This document shows, piece after piece, positions 33,496 through 41,942 of a stretch of 64,000 nucleotides of DNA (position 1 is its first letter; each line of letters opens with the position of its first letter). This stretch comes from an uncultured Treponema sp. GTDB lineage: Bacteria > Spirochaetota > Spirochaetia > Treponematales > Treponemataceae. Below the pieces are notes generated by a model. It was not told the DNA's origin and searched no databases. It saw nothing but the letters and a program-made list of their open reading frames with translations. Both the position numbers and the translations under genes were made by a program. Location of the stretch: contig CALFIX010000031.1 in NCBI GenBank assembly GCA_937877515.1, forward strand, positions 1-64,000, given 5' to 3'.

Positions 33496-35633
33496 TGTCT
33501 ACCTGGAACAAAAAAGAAATTTTAAAAGAAGATGTTGAACGTATAAAACAAAAATATAATTTAGATGCACTGACTGCAAGCATAATGGTTCGACGTGGAA
33601 TTACAGAAGGCAGGGACATTCTTTACTATCTGGAAGATGATTTAAGATTCCAGCACAGTCCATTTTCTTTTAATGCCATGGAAGATGCTGTTGATAGAGT
33701 TTTATACGCAAAAGAAGAAAACGAAAAGGTTCTTATTTTTGGCGACAGAGATGTTGACGGAATTACAGCGACAACCGTTTTATACGATGCCCTAAAAAGC
33801 ATTGGAATAGATGTTCAGTACAAACTTCCTGGTAAAGATGATCCGTACGGGTTAAACATGAAGGCCGTTGATGACTTTGCTTCCCAGTATGGCTCACTTA
33901 TTATAACAGTAGACTGCGGTATTTCTAACACAGAAGAAATTGCGCATGCGGCAAGTTTAGGGCTTGATGTAATTGTCATGGATCATCATAATCCGCCAGA
34001 AAAATTGCCTGAACCTGCAATTATAATAGACGCAAAAACAGAAAACTCAGGTTACCCATTCAAGGACATTTCAGGATGTGCCGTTGTTTATAAATTTGTA
34101 AGCGCACTTAGATTTTCTGAAAGCAAATGGTACAAAGAAGAAGTCGCCCTCTTGAACATTCAAGAAGATAAAGAAGACGACACGGCAACAATCGATATCA
34201 TAAAAGTAAGAAATCTTATTCCAGTAAGCAGACTTTCGCAAAAAATAAATGGACAAACTTCTGTTTCTGAAACAGGCATTCCGTCTTTTCTGCAGGGGCA
34301 AATAATACTTGTATGGGACAAAGCTTTACAAGACAAACTGTTAAAACAAACATTCGGTTTAGGAGCCGAATTTAACACACTTGACATAAGAGAAGAAGTT
34401 ATAAAATTTTTTCCTTCAATGAACGGACTTCCACTTTCCAAGATAAAGACACTTTCTAAAATTGCAAAATACGGGAATCACGAGCCGACAGAAATCGGAG
34501 GCTTTTACAATATTTTTGTAACATACGTTCAGAAGACAATAAAAAATGAGTTTCCAGAATTTTCAGAACAGGAAGAAAAAGATTTACAGTTAGTTTCCCT
34601 GGCTGCCCTTGCAGACATTATGCCGATGAAAAATGAAAACAGAATCTTTGTAAAAAAAGGCTTAGAATCCATAAACTCAGGAAAAGTACGGCCTGGTTTA
34701 CTAAACCTGATGGCAGAACTAAATCTTTTAGGAAAAAGAGTTTCTTCTACAGATTTAAGCTGGGTTGTTGTTTCGAATCTAAATGCAGCCGGTAGGATGG
34801 GAAATCCAGAATACGCGGCAGAGCTTTTCTTAACAGGAGAACAGGCTTTTAGAGATGGAATGGCAAAAAAAATAATGGAGCTAAATTCAAAAAGAAAACA
34901 GTATTCTACAGAAGGCTTCAGCTATGCTCTGACACAGGCAGAAGAATCCATAAAAAAGCATTATGGAAAGCTCTGTTTTGTTATTGATGAAAAAATAAAC
35001 AGAGGTGTAAGCGGAATAATTGCAGGACGACTGACAAGCCGTTTTGACGTACCGTCCATTGTTGTTACTTTTGTAGATGACATTGCTTTTGGTTCTGTAA
35101 GAAGTTCAAGAAATTTTTCTGCACCAGACTTCTTAAATAAAATGAGCGACATATTTTTAAACTTCGGCGGACACAATGCAGCTGCAGGCTTCAGCTTAAA
35201 AAAAGAAAAGCTAGAAGAATTTAGGGAAAGAGTTTTTACGCTTAGCAGGGATATAGTTCTAACAGACTCAACTCTTGGAACATACCAGGTTGATGCAGAA
35301 CTTCCTGCCTCATTTTTAACACCAAACCTCTTAAAAGTTTCTGATTGCTTTGAGCCTTTTGGAGAAGAAAATCAAAGTCTTTTATTCATGACAAAGAATA
35401 TTCCTGTCCTAGATGCTCTTCTTATGGGAAAAGGTGAAAAACAGCATCTGAAAATTTATGTTGGAAATGAAAAATACAAATGGCCCGCATTATTTTGGAA
35501 CGAAGGCGAAAGACTTCATAGAGATTTTGAAATTGGCGACAAAGTTGACATTTTGTATCACGTAGAAAGAAACACTTTTAATGGTGTAGAAACACCTCAA
35601 CTGATACTCATCGATATAAAAAAATCATACTAA
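33495..35633 (+). CDS. recJ: RecJ single-strand DNA exonuclease with a large insertion
   Basis: A 712-residue DHH-family 5'-3' exonuclease. Motifs include IFGDRDVDGITATTVLYDAL (residue about 80), LIITVDCGISN, VIVMDHHNPPEKLPEPAIII (DHH at about 161), and in the DHHA1 part the FGGHNAAAGFSL motif. The OB-like C-terminal domain runs from about 590. Between the DHH part and LVSLAALADIMPMKNENRIF lies an extra stretch of about 150 residues (210-360) that many RecJ proteins lack. The start is GTG at 33495, coupled to pdp, with GAGG upstream. RecJ acts in the RecFOR pathway, matching nearby recO. Confidence 0.93.
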   Translation: MSTWNKKEILKEDVERIKQKYNLDALTASIMVRRGITEGRDILYYLEDDLRFQHSPFSFNAMEDAVDRVLYAKEENEKVLIFGDRDVDGITATTVLYDALKSIGIDVQYKLPGKDDPYGLNMKAVDDFASQYGSLIITVDCGISNTEEIAHAASLGLDVIVMDHHNPPEKLPEPAIIIDAKTENSGYPFKDISGCAVVYKFVSALRFSESKWYKEEVALLNIQEDKEDDTATIDIIKVRNLIPVSRLSQKINGQTSVSETGIPSFLQGQIILVWDKALQDKLLKQTFGLGAEFNTLDIREEVIKFFPSMNGLPLSKIKTLSKIAKYGNHEPTEIGGFYNIFVTYVQKTIKNEFPEFSEQEEKDLQLVSLAALADIMPMKNENRIFVKKGLESINSGKVRPGLLNLMAELNLLGKRVSSTDLSWVVVSNLNAAGRMGNPEYAAELFLTGEQAFRDGMAKKIMELNSKRKQYSTEGFSYALTQAEESIKKHYGKLCFVIDEKINRGVSGIIAGRLTSRFDVPSIVVTFVDDIAFGSVRSSRNFSAPDFLNKMSDIFLNFGGHNAAAGFSLKKEKLEEFRERVFTLSRDIVLTDSTLGTYQVDAELPASFLTPNLLKVSDCFEPFGEENQSLLFMTKNIPVLDALLMGKGEKQHLKIYVGNEKYKWPALFWNEGERLHRDFEIGDKVDILYHVERNTFNGVETPQLILIDIKKSY

Positions 35634-35653
35634 AAAAGAGAGGAGAAAATAAA

Positions 35654-36661
35654 ATGAAAAAGCAAACAAAAAAAATTCTAAGCCTGGTAACAATTCCATT
35701 TTTATGTGCAATACTTAGCTTTGCAGAAACTAGAGAAGCTTCTTTTACAGGAGAAGACTATGACATTCACCTTGTATATAATGACTCGGCTTTTCCAGGA
35801 GATGCAGTTTTTGTAAGGATGAAATTTTCGCAGGGCTCAAAAAAGACAAAGGCCAGTAAAGAAACATTCAACTCCACAACAGCATCCCTTTCACTTTATC
35901 TAAATGACAAGCGTTTAGACAAGGCAGATTTTTATGTTTTAAACGATGAAACAAATAGAAACACTCTGACATTACTTTCCGGCATTCCTCTTTCTTCATG
36001 GTGGACAGAGGATAACGGCTATAAACTAAAGGTAAGCTATAATCTATATGGCTCTAAGCTTATGGAATTCGAGCTTCCTTTTAACATTGAAAATAAAGAA
36101 TTTATTAGCGAAACAATTCCTCTAAACGATTCAAACACAAGCATAAAGACAGATACTTCTCCCAAAAGAATGTTCCAGATAGAAAAATTAAATGGTATTT
36201 TAGGAACAATTAACCCAAAAGCAATTTATCAGGTTTCTGCATACACGCCTCCAACAACAGCTACAAGAAGAACATCATTTTTTGCAGACAGAAGAGTTTA
36301 CGCATATTCAAACGGAAAATCTTCTACAAGCCTACATTACGGAACAGATTATGGAATTCCAACAGGCTCTACAGTTACAGCCTGTGCAGGCGGTAAAGTT
36401 GTTCTTGCAGAAGACAGGGTTTCTACGGGCTGGAGCGTAGTCATAGAACACTTACCTGGCTTATACAGTCTTTACTACCACATGAGCGAACTGAAAGTAA
36501 AAGAAGGTGACACTGTAAAAATGGGAGAGCTAATTGGCTTAAGCGGTGCAACAGGACTGGCAACAGGACCACATCTTCATTGGGAAATGAGACTTAATAT
36601 GAGTGCCGTAAACCCAGACTACTTTACGCAGGATTTTACATTTGATAAATACGATTTCTAA
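35654..36661 (+). CDS. M23 (LytM-type) peptidase, secreted
   Basis: A 335-residue protein with a signal peptide (LVTIPFLCAILSFAETREAS, cleaved after about residue 24), a beta-rich N-terminal domain, and an M23 domain from about residue 220. Zinc ligands are present: H and D of LHYGTDYGIPTGSTV (about 227-231) and the HLH of TGPHLHWEMRLN (about 305). With the zinc site intact it is probably an active endopeptidase on peptidoglycan cross-bridges, though its substrate is not shown. It lies 20 bp after recJ with GAGG upstream of the ATG. Confidence 0.9.
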   Translation: MKKQTKKILSLVTIPFLCAILSFAETREASFTGEDYDIHLVYNDSAFPGDAVFVRMKFSQGSKKTKASKETFNSTTASLSLYLNDKRLDKADFYVLNDETNRNTLTLLSGIPLSSWWTEDNGYKLKVSYNLYGSKLMEFELPFNIENKEFISETIPLNDSNTSIKTDTSPKRMFQIEKLNGILGTINPKAIYQVSAYTPPTTATRRTSFFADRRVYAYSNGKSSTSLHYGTDYGIPTGSTVTACAGGKVVLAEDRVSTGWSVVIEHLPGLYSLYYHMSELKVKEGDTVKMGELIGLSGATGLATGPHLHWEMRLNMSAVNPDYFTQDFTFDKYDF

Positions 36662-36672
36662 AATATAAAATA

Positions 36673-37257
36673 TTAATTTTTCTGGAGCGAGAGACTTTCT
36701 CCACTCCAGAAGAAATTATATTCAACACCACTTTCTAAAACCGTCAAATCAAAAACTTCAGTTCCGACATTTTTTGAAAAGACACTGCTAGACGGTCTAT
36801 AAGCAAAACGGGCTAAATTATAAAACGAAGAAGCTTCTTTTGGGATAAAATTTGGCGGAGAGAGTAAAAACATATTTTTCTCAAATAAAAACTTGGAAAA
36901 AGAAATTCCCTTATGAAAAGTATTGCTTTGCTTTATATAGACCTTTGAAGGAAATATAAATTTTTTTTCAGAAAAATCTAACCGAATGAAACTTACATAA
37001 AGATTTTTTGAATGCCAGGAACGTTCAACTGTAAAAAGCTCAGAACCGTCAAAAGAATTTACGGTAATCCTGGCACTTATAGAGTCTTCACTTCTTCCGT
37101 AAATATATACGGAAAGAATTTCTCCGGCACACACGGGAGTATTTTTTGCACAGGAAAAACATGACAGATATGAAAAACAAAATACAAACGTAAATGCTAT
37201 AAAAATAATGAGAATTAAAGTTGACAGTGCATAAATTATTTTATCACTAAGCTTCAT
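36673..37257 (-). CDS. Single-pass membrane protein, function unknown
   Basis: A 194-residue protein starting MKLSDKIIYALSTLILIIFI. One N-terminal membrane helix (about residues 7-33) is followed by an extracytoplasmic, beta-rich domain with two early cysteines (SCFSCAKNTPVCAG). An ATG at 37257 with AAGG 7 bases upstream is preferred to a TTG at 37263. The start lies inside the end of ligA, so it is translationally coupled to it. No family is recognised. It converges on the M23 gene 11 bp away, with no clear terminator between. Confidence 0.65.
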   Translation of the reverse strand: MKLSDKIIYALSTLILIIFIAFTFVFCFSYLSCFSCAKNTPVCAGEILSVYIYGRSEDSISARITVNSFDGSELFTVERSWHSKNLYVSFIRLDFSEKKFIFPSKVYIKQSNTFHKGISFSKFLFEKNMFLLSPPNFIPKEASSFYNLARFAYRPSSSVFSKNVGTEVFDLTVLESGVEYNFFWSGESLSLQKN

Positions 37258-39181
37258 GAACAAGCCTTAAAAACTCTTCTTCGTTAATTACAGGTATTCC
37301 TAAACTTAATGCCTTTACATTTTTAGAAGAGCCGCTTGATGTATCATTTGTAACCAAATAGCTTAAGTCCTTAACTACTGACGACTTTACGGTCCCTCCA
37401 TTTTCCTTAACCAGAGAAGCCGCATCATTTCTTTTTAAGGAATGCAATTCTCCTGTAAAACAAAAAGAAAGACCAGAAAGCTTACCTTCAGCAGAAGCCT
37501 GCTTTATCTTTATTATTCCATCATCTATAAGCTTTTGCATTTCTACCCTATTTTCTTCAAGTCCACTCTTTAACGTTTTAGCCATTATTAAGGCAAAACC
37601 ATAAACGCCGGCAATTTCCTCTTCTGTGGCAGAAAACAAAGAATCTAAAGTTTTATAACCTGCATCAACAAGTTTTTCTACAACAGTTTCACCTATTCCT
37701 TCTATATCAAAACCGGCAACAAACTGAGAAAGAGAAATTGTTTTATGAGACTGAATTGAAGAATAAACTTTTTGAGCACCCAAAGATTTTTTTTCTTGAG
37801 AAAGACTCTCTTCATTTAAGAAAAATGGTGTTAAAGTTTCTTCTGTAAGAAAATAAAAATCAGAAATGGATTTTACTTTTCCAGAAGAAAAAAGTTCTCT
37901 AACCAAAGTGTCTCCCAGGTCTCTAATATCTAATACACTGACCCATTTTAAAAGCTGATGTAAAACTTTCTTTTCACAACTTTTATTCGGGCAATAAAGT
38001 CTGGTTCCTTCATCTATTAATTTTGTCTTACACGTTTCGCATACACAAGGTACATTAACAGGACTTAATTTTTCTTCTAAAGACACGTCATGTAAAACAC
38101 TTTCCACCTTAGGAATAATTTCTCCACGTTTAACAACAACAACGTGACTACCAATACTTAAACCTAACGTTCGGATTGTATTTGGATTTGCCAGGCTTGC
38201 ACGCTGAACAACAGTACCATTAAGTTCAACAGGATCAAAAACTGCAACAGGAGTATATGTAGAGCCGGACTCATTCCATTCAACTGCACGAACAACACTA
38301 ACTGCTTCTTCAAGGCTAAATTTAAAGGCAATTTGCCTGTCTGGACGGGCTCTGAGAGCATCTTCATGATTTACCCTTCTCTCTTTTATGACAAGACCGT
38401 CTATATCAAATGGAAGAGTCTTTCTTTCTTCCATAACTCTTGCTCTGTAATCAATAACGGACTGAGCAGTGCGGCACAATTCCAGGTTAACAGGAGAAAA
38501 ACCGCATTCTTTTAGCCATAGAATTTTATCTTCCTCGTCTACAAAAGGCTGAGAACCTTCTGTAGCCCAGACATCATAAGTTATAAGCTCTAAGTATTCA
38601 CTGCCACTTCCATCCTTGCGCTTCATCAAGCCGTTTGCAGCGTTACGACAGTTAGCTTTATTAGAAAAATACTTTTTATGAACTTCATGAGCCATTATAA
38701 CTTCACCACGAATTCCACCTGTAAAATCTATAGGATTATTGTCCTTATCATAAAGATAAGGAATCACACCCTTCATTTTTTTTGCATTATCAGTAATTAC
38801 ATCACCAACAGAGCCATCACCTCTAGTAACGGCCCTAACTAATTCACCATGTCTATATTGAAGCTCCAGACTTGCTCCGTCAAGCTTATACTCAACTAAA
38901 TATTCATCATACAGGTGCTTTTCTGCCCAGGCAAGAAATTGTTCGGGGTTTGCAGCTTTTTCCTGGCTACCCATTGGCATTACATGACTTGCTTTTTGAA
39001 AATTCCCACTGTCCGCACCAACTTTATGCAATATTGGGTTTGATGGATCTAAGGATTTTAATTCATCCCAAAGCTTATCAAATTCTGCATCAGAAATTTC
39101 AGCTTCACCATTGTAATAAGATGACTGATATTGAGTAATAAGTTTTTCTAACTCGCCAACTCTAGAGTCAAACAAGTCCAT
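37247..39181 (-). CDS. ligA: NAD-dependent DNA ligase
   Basis: A 644-residue LigA. The Ia domain and the adenylation domain with catalytic Lys (EYKLDGASLELQY, about residue 99) are present, as are RGDGSVGDVITDNAKKMKGV and FDIDGLVIKERRVNHEDALR. The OB fold, the four-Cys zinc finger (CVCETCK and YCPNKSCEKK, about 385-405), the helix-hairpin-helix region (VAGFDIEGIGETVVEKLVDA) and a C-terminal BRCT domain (SGLSFCFTGELHSLKRNDAA) follow. It is essential for joining Okazaki fragments. Its ATG overlaps the trmB stop by one base. Confidence 0.96.
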   Translation of the reverse strand: MDLFDSRVGELEKLITQYQSSYYNGEAEISDAEFDKLWDELKSLDPSNPILHKVGADSGNFQKASHVMPMGSQEKAANPEQFLAWAEKHLYDEYLVEYKLDGASLELQYRHGELVRAVTRGDGSVGDVITDNAKKMKGVIPYLYDKDNNPIDFTGGIRGEVIMAHEVHKKYFSNKANCRNAANGLMKRKDGSGSEYLELITYDVWATEGSQPFVDEEDKILWLKECGFSPVNLELCRTAQSVIDYRARVMEERKTLPFDIDGLVIKERRVNHEDALRARPDRQIAFKFSLEEAVSVVRAVEWNESGSTYTPVAVFDPVELNGTVVQRASLANPNTIRTLGLSIGSHVVVVKRGEIIPKVESVLHDVSLEEKLSPVNVPCVCETCKTKLIDEGTRLYCPNKSCEKKVLHQLLKWVSVLDIRDLGDTLVRELFSSGKVKSISDFYFLTEETLTPFFLNEESLSQEKKSLGAQKVYSSIQSHKTISLSQFVAGFDIEGIGETVVEKLVDAGYKTLDSLFSATEEEIAGVYGFALIMAKTLKSGLEENRVEMQKLIDDGIIKIKQASAEGKLSGLSFCFTGELHSLKRNDAASLVKENGGTVKSSVVKDLSYLVTNDTSSGSSKNVKALSLGIPVINEEEFLRLVHEA

Positions 39182-39975
39182 TATTCTTCCTCTTTTTTTA
39201 TAAAGAAAAGTTCATGAATTTCGTGCCCCTGCTCAAGACCTTTCTTTTCAAATTTTGTACGAGGTCTCCATTCCTGATGAGGAGCATAACCGTCATACTT
39301 GTTGTATAAAAGCGGCGTATTATTTAATTCTTCCAAGGCAGATTCTGCATACTCATTCCAGTCAGTTGCAAAATAAAGGTAACCACCCGGAGCCAGTTTT
39401 TGAGCAAGCAAATCTGTACGGGGACGCTGCAGCATTCTTCTCTTATGATGCTTTTTCTTAGGCCAGGGGTCAGGAAAAAATATATGAAATGCTTCTATGG
39501 AATTATCAGGAATCATCGTTTCTAAAATTTCCAAGGCATCATGTTCAATTATATATAGATTTTTTAGCTGGCGGTTTTTAATTTCTCCTAAAAGCCTACC
39601 AACTCCTGGCTTATGAACCTCACTTCCAAGATAGTTCATTTCTGGATTAGCTTCTGCAATCAATGCGGTTGCATGCCCCATGCCAAATCCAATTTCCATT
39701 GTTACAGGATTATTATTTCCAAAGATTTCTGTAAAATTTAATGTTCTGTGTTCAAAGGGAATGCACCAAACCTGATGCAGATCTGCATAATTGTGTTTTT
39801 CGCCCTCTGTCATACGTCCGGCTCTTACAACATACGTTTTTACAGGACGCCTAAAAATTCCTTCTGTTAATTCTTCTTGTAAAGGCTCATCGGCCATAGT
39901 CGAAGGGGGTTCTCCGTCAAAACCATCGCAGGAAGACTCGCTTTCTGCATTAAAAGTAATTTGATTTTCGCTCAT
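39181..39975 (-). CDS. trmB: tRNA (guanine-N7)-methyltransferase
   Basis: A 264-residue SAM-dependent enzyme methylating G46 of tRNA. SAM-binding motif I is VTMEIGFGMGHATALIAEAN. The signature FHIFFPDPWPKKKHHKRRML and FATDWNEYAESALEEL match TrmB. The ATG at 39975 is preferred because GGAG lies 9 bases upstream and it starts one base after the lipoprotein stop. The N-terminus has an acidic extension of about 40 residues not needed by the family. Confidence 0.95.
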   Translation of the reverse strand: MSENQITFNAESESSCDGFDGEPPSTMADEPLQEELTEGIFRRPVKTYVVRAGRMTEGEKHNYADLHQVWCIPFEHRTLNFTEIFGNNNPVTMEIGFGMGHATALIAEANPEMNYLGSEVHKPGVGRLLGEIKNRQLKNLYIIEHDALEILETMIPDNSIEAFHIFFPDPWPKKKHHKRRMLQRPRTDLLAQKLAPGGYLYFATDWNEYAESALEELNNTPLLYNKYDGYAPHQEWRPRTKFEKKGLEQGHEIHELFFIKKEEE

Positions 39976-39976
39976 G

Positions 39977-40663
39977 TTAATTTTCTCCATGAAGATTTAT
40001 TTCTGGAAGCATATAAACTACACTGCTTCCTTGTGAAACATAGCATTTACGATATATTTGTGCTGTACCTAAGTCATTAAAAATGTCGCTATCTTTTTTC
40101 CAGGATTTTTTTCGGTCACCCCAGTAAATAAGCTTTTGTTCAACATCATAGATTGCAATTTTTTCTGAAAGTTTTTCGCCCTTAGAAAGAGGTATTGCAT
40201 CAGGCAACTCTGTTGAATATTTTTCCAAAACACCTTTTGGGTAAGTTACGTTAAAGTAAAGTTCAGACTCTTCTCCTGCAAGGTCCTCATACAAAAATTT
40301 ATATTCACCGACAGGTAAATTTTTACCTTCCTGAGCTACAAAATTTGTATACCCTACCCAATTTTTTTTGTCTCCGTCTGCATATTTTTGAGGAGCAAGG
40401 CAGACCCATTCAAGCCCTGAAGATTCATGAGTTGCAGTTATTTTTGCAACACGCTGAATTTCACTTTCTGTTTCTGCAAAGACAGCAAGACGCTCTGTAG
40501 GAAAGCTTTTTTCATCAGCAAAATCTAAAACAACAATTCCTGTAACGGAAGTAAGATGAGGTAATGAGTCTGAACAGGAAATCAGAAAAAAAACAAAAGC
40601 TAACAAAGACAAACATTTTATCAGAGACATTCTGCTTTTGTTAATTTTAGTAAAAATGTTCAT
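39977..40663 (-). CDS. Lipoprotein, function unknown
   Basis: A 228-residue predicted lipoprotein: MSLIKCLSLLAFVFFLISCS (from an internal ATG at residue 12) has a hydrophobic core and lipobox LISC with the lipidated Cys at about residue 30. The rest looks beta-rich: LTSVTGIVVLDFADEKSFPT, then AVFAETESEIQRVAKITATH. No family is recognised. It lies 5 bp after the GHKL-like gene and directly before trmB. The membrane location follows from the lipobox; lnt at 49944 would complete its acylation. Confidence 0.75.
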   Translation of the reverse strand: MNIFTKINKSRMSLIKCLSLLAFVFFLISCSDSLPHLTSVTGIVVLDFADEKSFPTERLAVFAETESEIQRVAKITATHESSGLEWVCLAPQKYADGDKKNWVGYTNFVAQEGKNLPVGEYKFLYEDLAGEESELYFNVTYPKGVLEKYSTELPDAIPLSKGEKLSEKIAIYDVEQKLIYWGDRKKSWKKDSDIFNDLGTAQIYRKCYVSQGSSVVYMLPEINLHGEN

Positions 40664-40668
40664 AATGC

Positions 40669-41835
40669 TTAAAAGTAAAAAATAAGATTAATAACTGTAA
40701 GGTCACTGGAAGAGAATTGATTTACCAGTGATTCAAATTTTACGGAAACTTTTTTACAGGCATCATCCAGATAAGAAAGATAATAAAGACCTAAATCTGT
40801 TCCTTCTTCACCGTCCGGCATCTGCCTGTAAAAATCTATTAAAGACTTCTTGCTTGTATTTGCAGACATCTTGCTTTCGATATTTTCTTTCACTTCCTGA
40901 AACTCGTCTACCTTATTGTAAAGAGTTATCTGCAGACGTCCCTGCTTACCAATAGCGGCAGAGCCACCACCGATTTTCCATGACAAAAAAACAAGTTCCT
41001 GCTTTTTAATCAGCTCCTGAACTATTTTTGCCCTAATCTCAGGATCAAATATAAGAGTATCTCCATTATCTATACCGTGATAAAGAATTTTTGCTTCCTT
41101 ACGCATGTTGGTATTTTCGCAGTTTAAGGCAAGCTCCATGACCATTACAGAAATATATTCTGCAACCTTAGACTTATCCATGTATTCTGCCAGGGCCTGC
41201 CTTATAATTTGCATTATCTGGTTAAAGCCTTCCTGCTTAAAGAATTTTGTAATGATGTACCAATTCATTAAGCTAAGACGGTTTAAAAATTTTTCTGTCA
41301 TTAAAAGATAGACATTTTTTTCTTCTGGAGAAAGATCCTTATTACTCATTATGCCTTTCCACACAGGATCCAAAATAGACTGGCGAGACTGTTGAATAAT
41401 ATTGTCTTTCATTGAAAGATTATTTCTTAACTGCTTATCAGGGAGACGAGTTTTTTCATCAATAATTTGAGATGGATTAGCTCTGTTATGATGGCGAACA
41501 CAGTCACACTGAATAAGAGCGTTATATATCTGCCGATCAAACTGCTTATATAAAATTGAAAAGACTACAAGTTTAGATAAGTCCATTATCTCCTGCCTTT
41601 TAGTAACAAACTCTGGCATAGAAATTTCAATTTTGGAAATGTAGTCTAAAAGAATCATATTTTGAACAGAATTAGGTGAAAAATGTTCAAGGCTTACACC
41701 ATATTCTTCCTGATTATCTGCTAGTCTGAAGCGCAAAAGTTTTTTCTTGTTGCTTATAAAGTGAGATGCGCCTTCCTCTGTAAGAATAACCTTAAGCGGA
41801 AGATCAAGTATAAATTTTTTCTTTTCGCCACTCAT
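40669..41835 (-). CDS. Conserved cytoplasmic protein, possible degenerate GHKL ATPase domain
   Basis: A 388-residue protein. Its start is set at ATG 41835 (MSGEKKKFILDLPLKVILTE) because a strong promoter (41891-41919) begins transcription at about 41884, downstream of the longer start at 41925. There is no signal peptide or membrane helix. The C-terminal half has YISVMVMELALNCENTNMRK, with an ExxxN pattern like the N box of GHKL ATPases, and EEGTDLGLYYLSYLDDACKK, like a G2 box GTxLGL. No clear G1 (DxGxG) is seen, so it could be a worn fold or chance. Function is unknown. It heads an operon with the lipoprotein, trmB and ligA. Confidence 0.7.
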   Translation of the reverse strand: MSGEKKKFILDLPLKVILTEEGASHFISNKKKLLRFRLADNQEEYGVSLEHFSPNSVQNMILLDYISKIEISMPEFVTKRQEIMDLSKLVVFSILYKQFDRQIYNALIQCDCVRHHNRANPSQIIDEKTRLPDKQLRNNLSMKDNIIQQSRQSILDPVWKGIMSNKDLSPEEKNVYLLMTEKFLNRLSLMNWYIITKFFKQEGFNQIMQIIRQALAEYMDKSKVAEYISVMVMELALNCENTNMRKEAKILYHGIDNGDTLIFDPEIRAKIVQELIKKQELVFLSWKIGGGSAAIGKQGRLQITLYNKVDEFQEVKENIESKMSANTSKKSLIDFYRQMPDGEEGTDLGLYYLSYLDDACKKVSVKFESLVNQFSSSDLTVINLIFYF

Positions 41836-41890
41836 AAACGAAAACAAACTCCTATTAACAAAATATGACTTTTTAAATTTGTTCTCTATG

Positions 41891-41919
41891 ATTATACAAC
41901 AAGGGTATTGCAATGTAAA
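41891..41919 (-). promoter_or_regulatory. Strong sigma70-like promoter (minus) for the GHKL-like/trmB/ligA operon
   Basis: TTTACA (41914-41919) and the consensus TATAAT (41891-41896) are 17 bases apart on the minus strand. It overlaps a divergent promoter on the other strand, whose spacer contains this -35 box. Confidence 0.7.
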
Positions 41920-41936
41920 CACCAATCCATTATTCT
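41908..41936 (+). promoter_or_regulatory. Sigma70-like promoter (plus) for the membrane protein at 41943
   Basis: TTGCAA (41908-41913) and TATTCT (41931-41936), 17 bases apart, end 6 bases before the ATG, so the transcript should be leaderless. It is interleaved with the promoter on the opposite strand. Confidence 0.55.
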
Positions 41937-41942
41937 TAAAGT

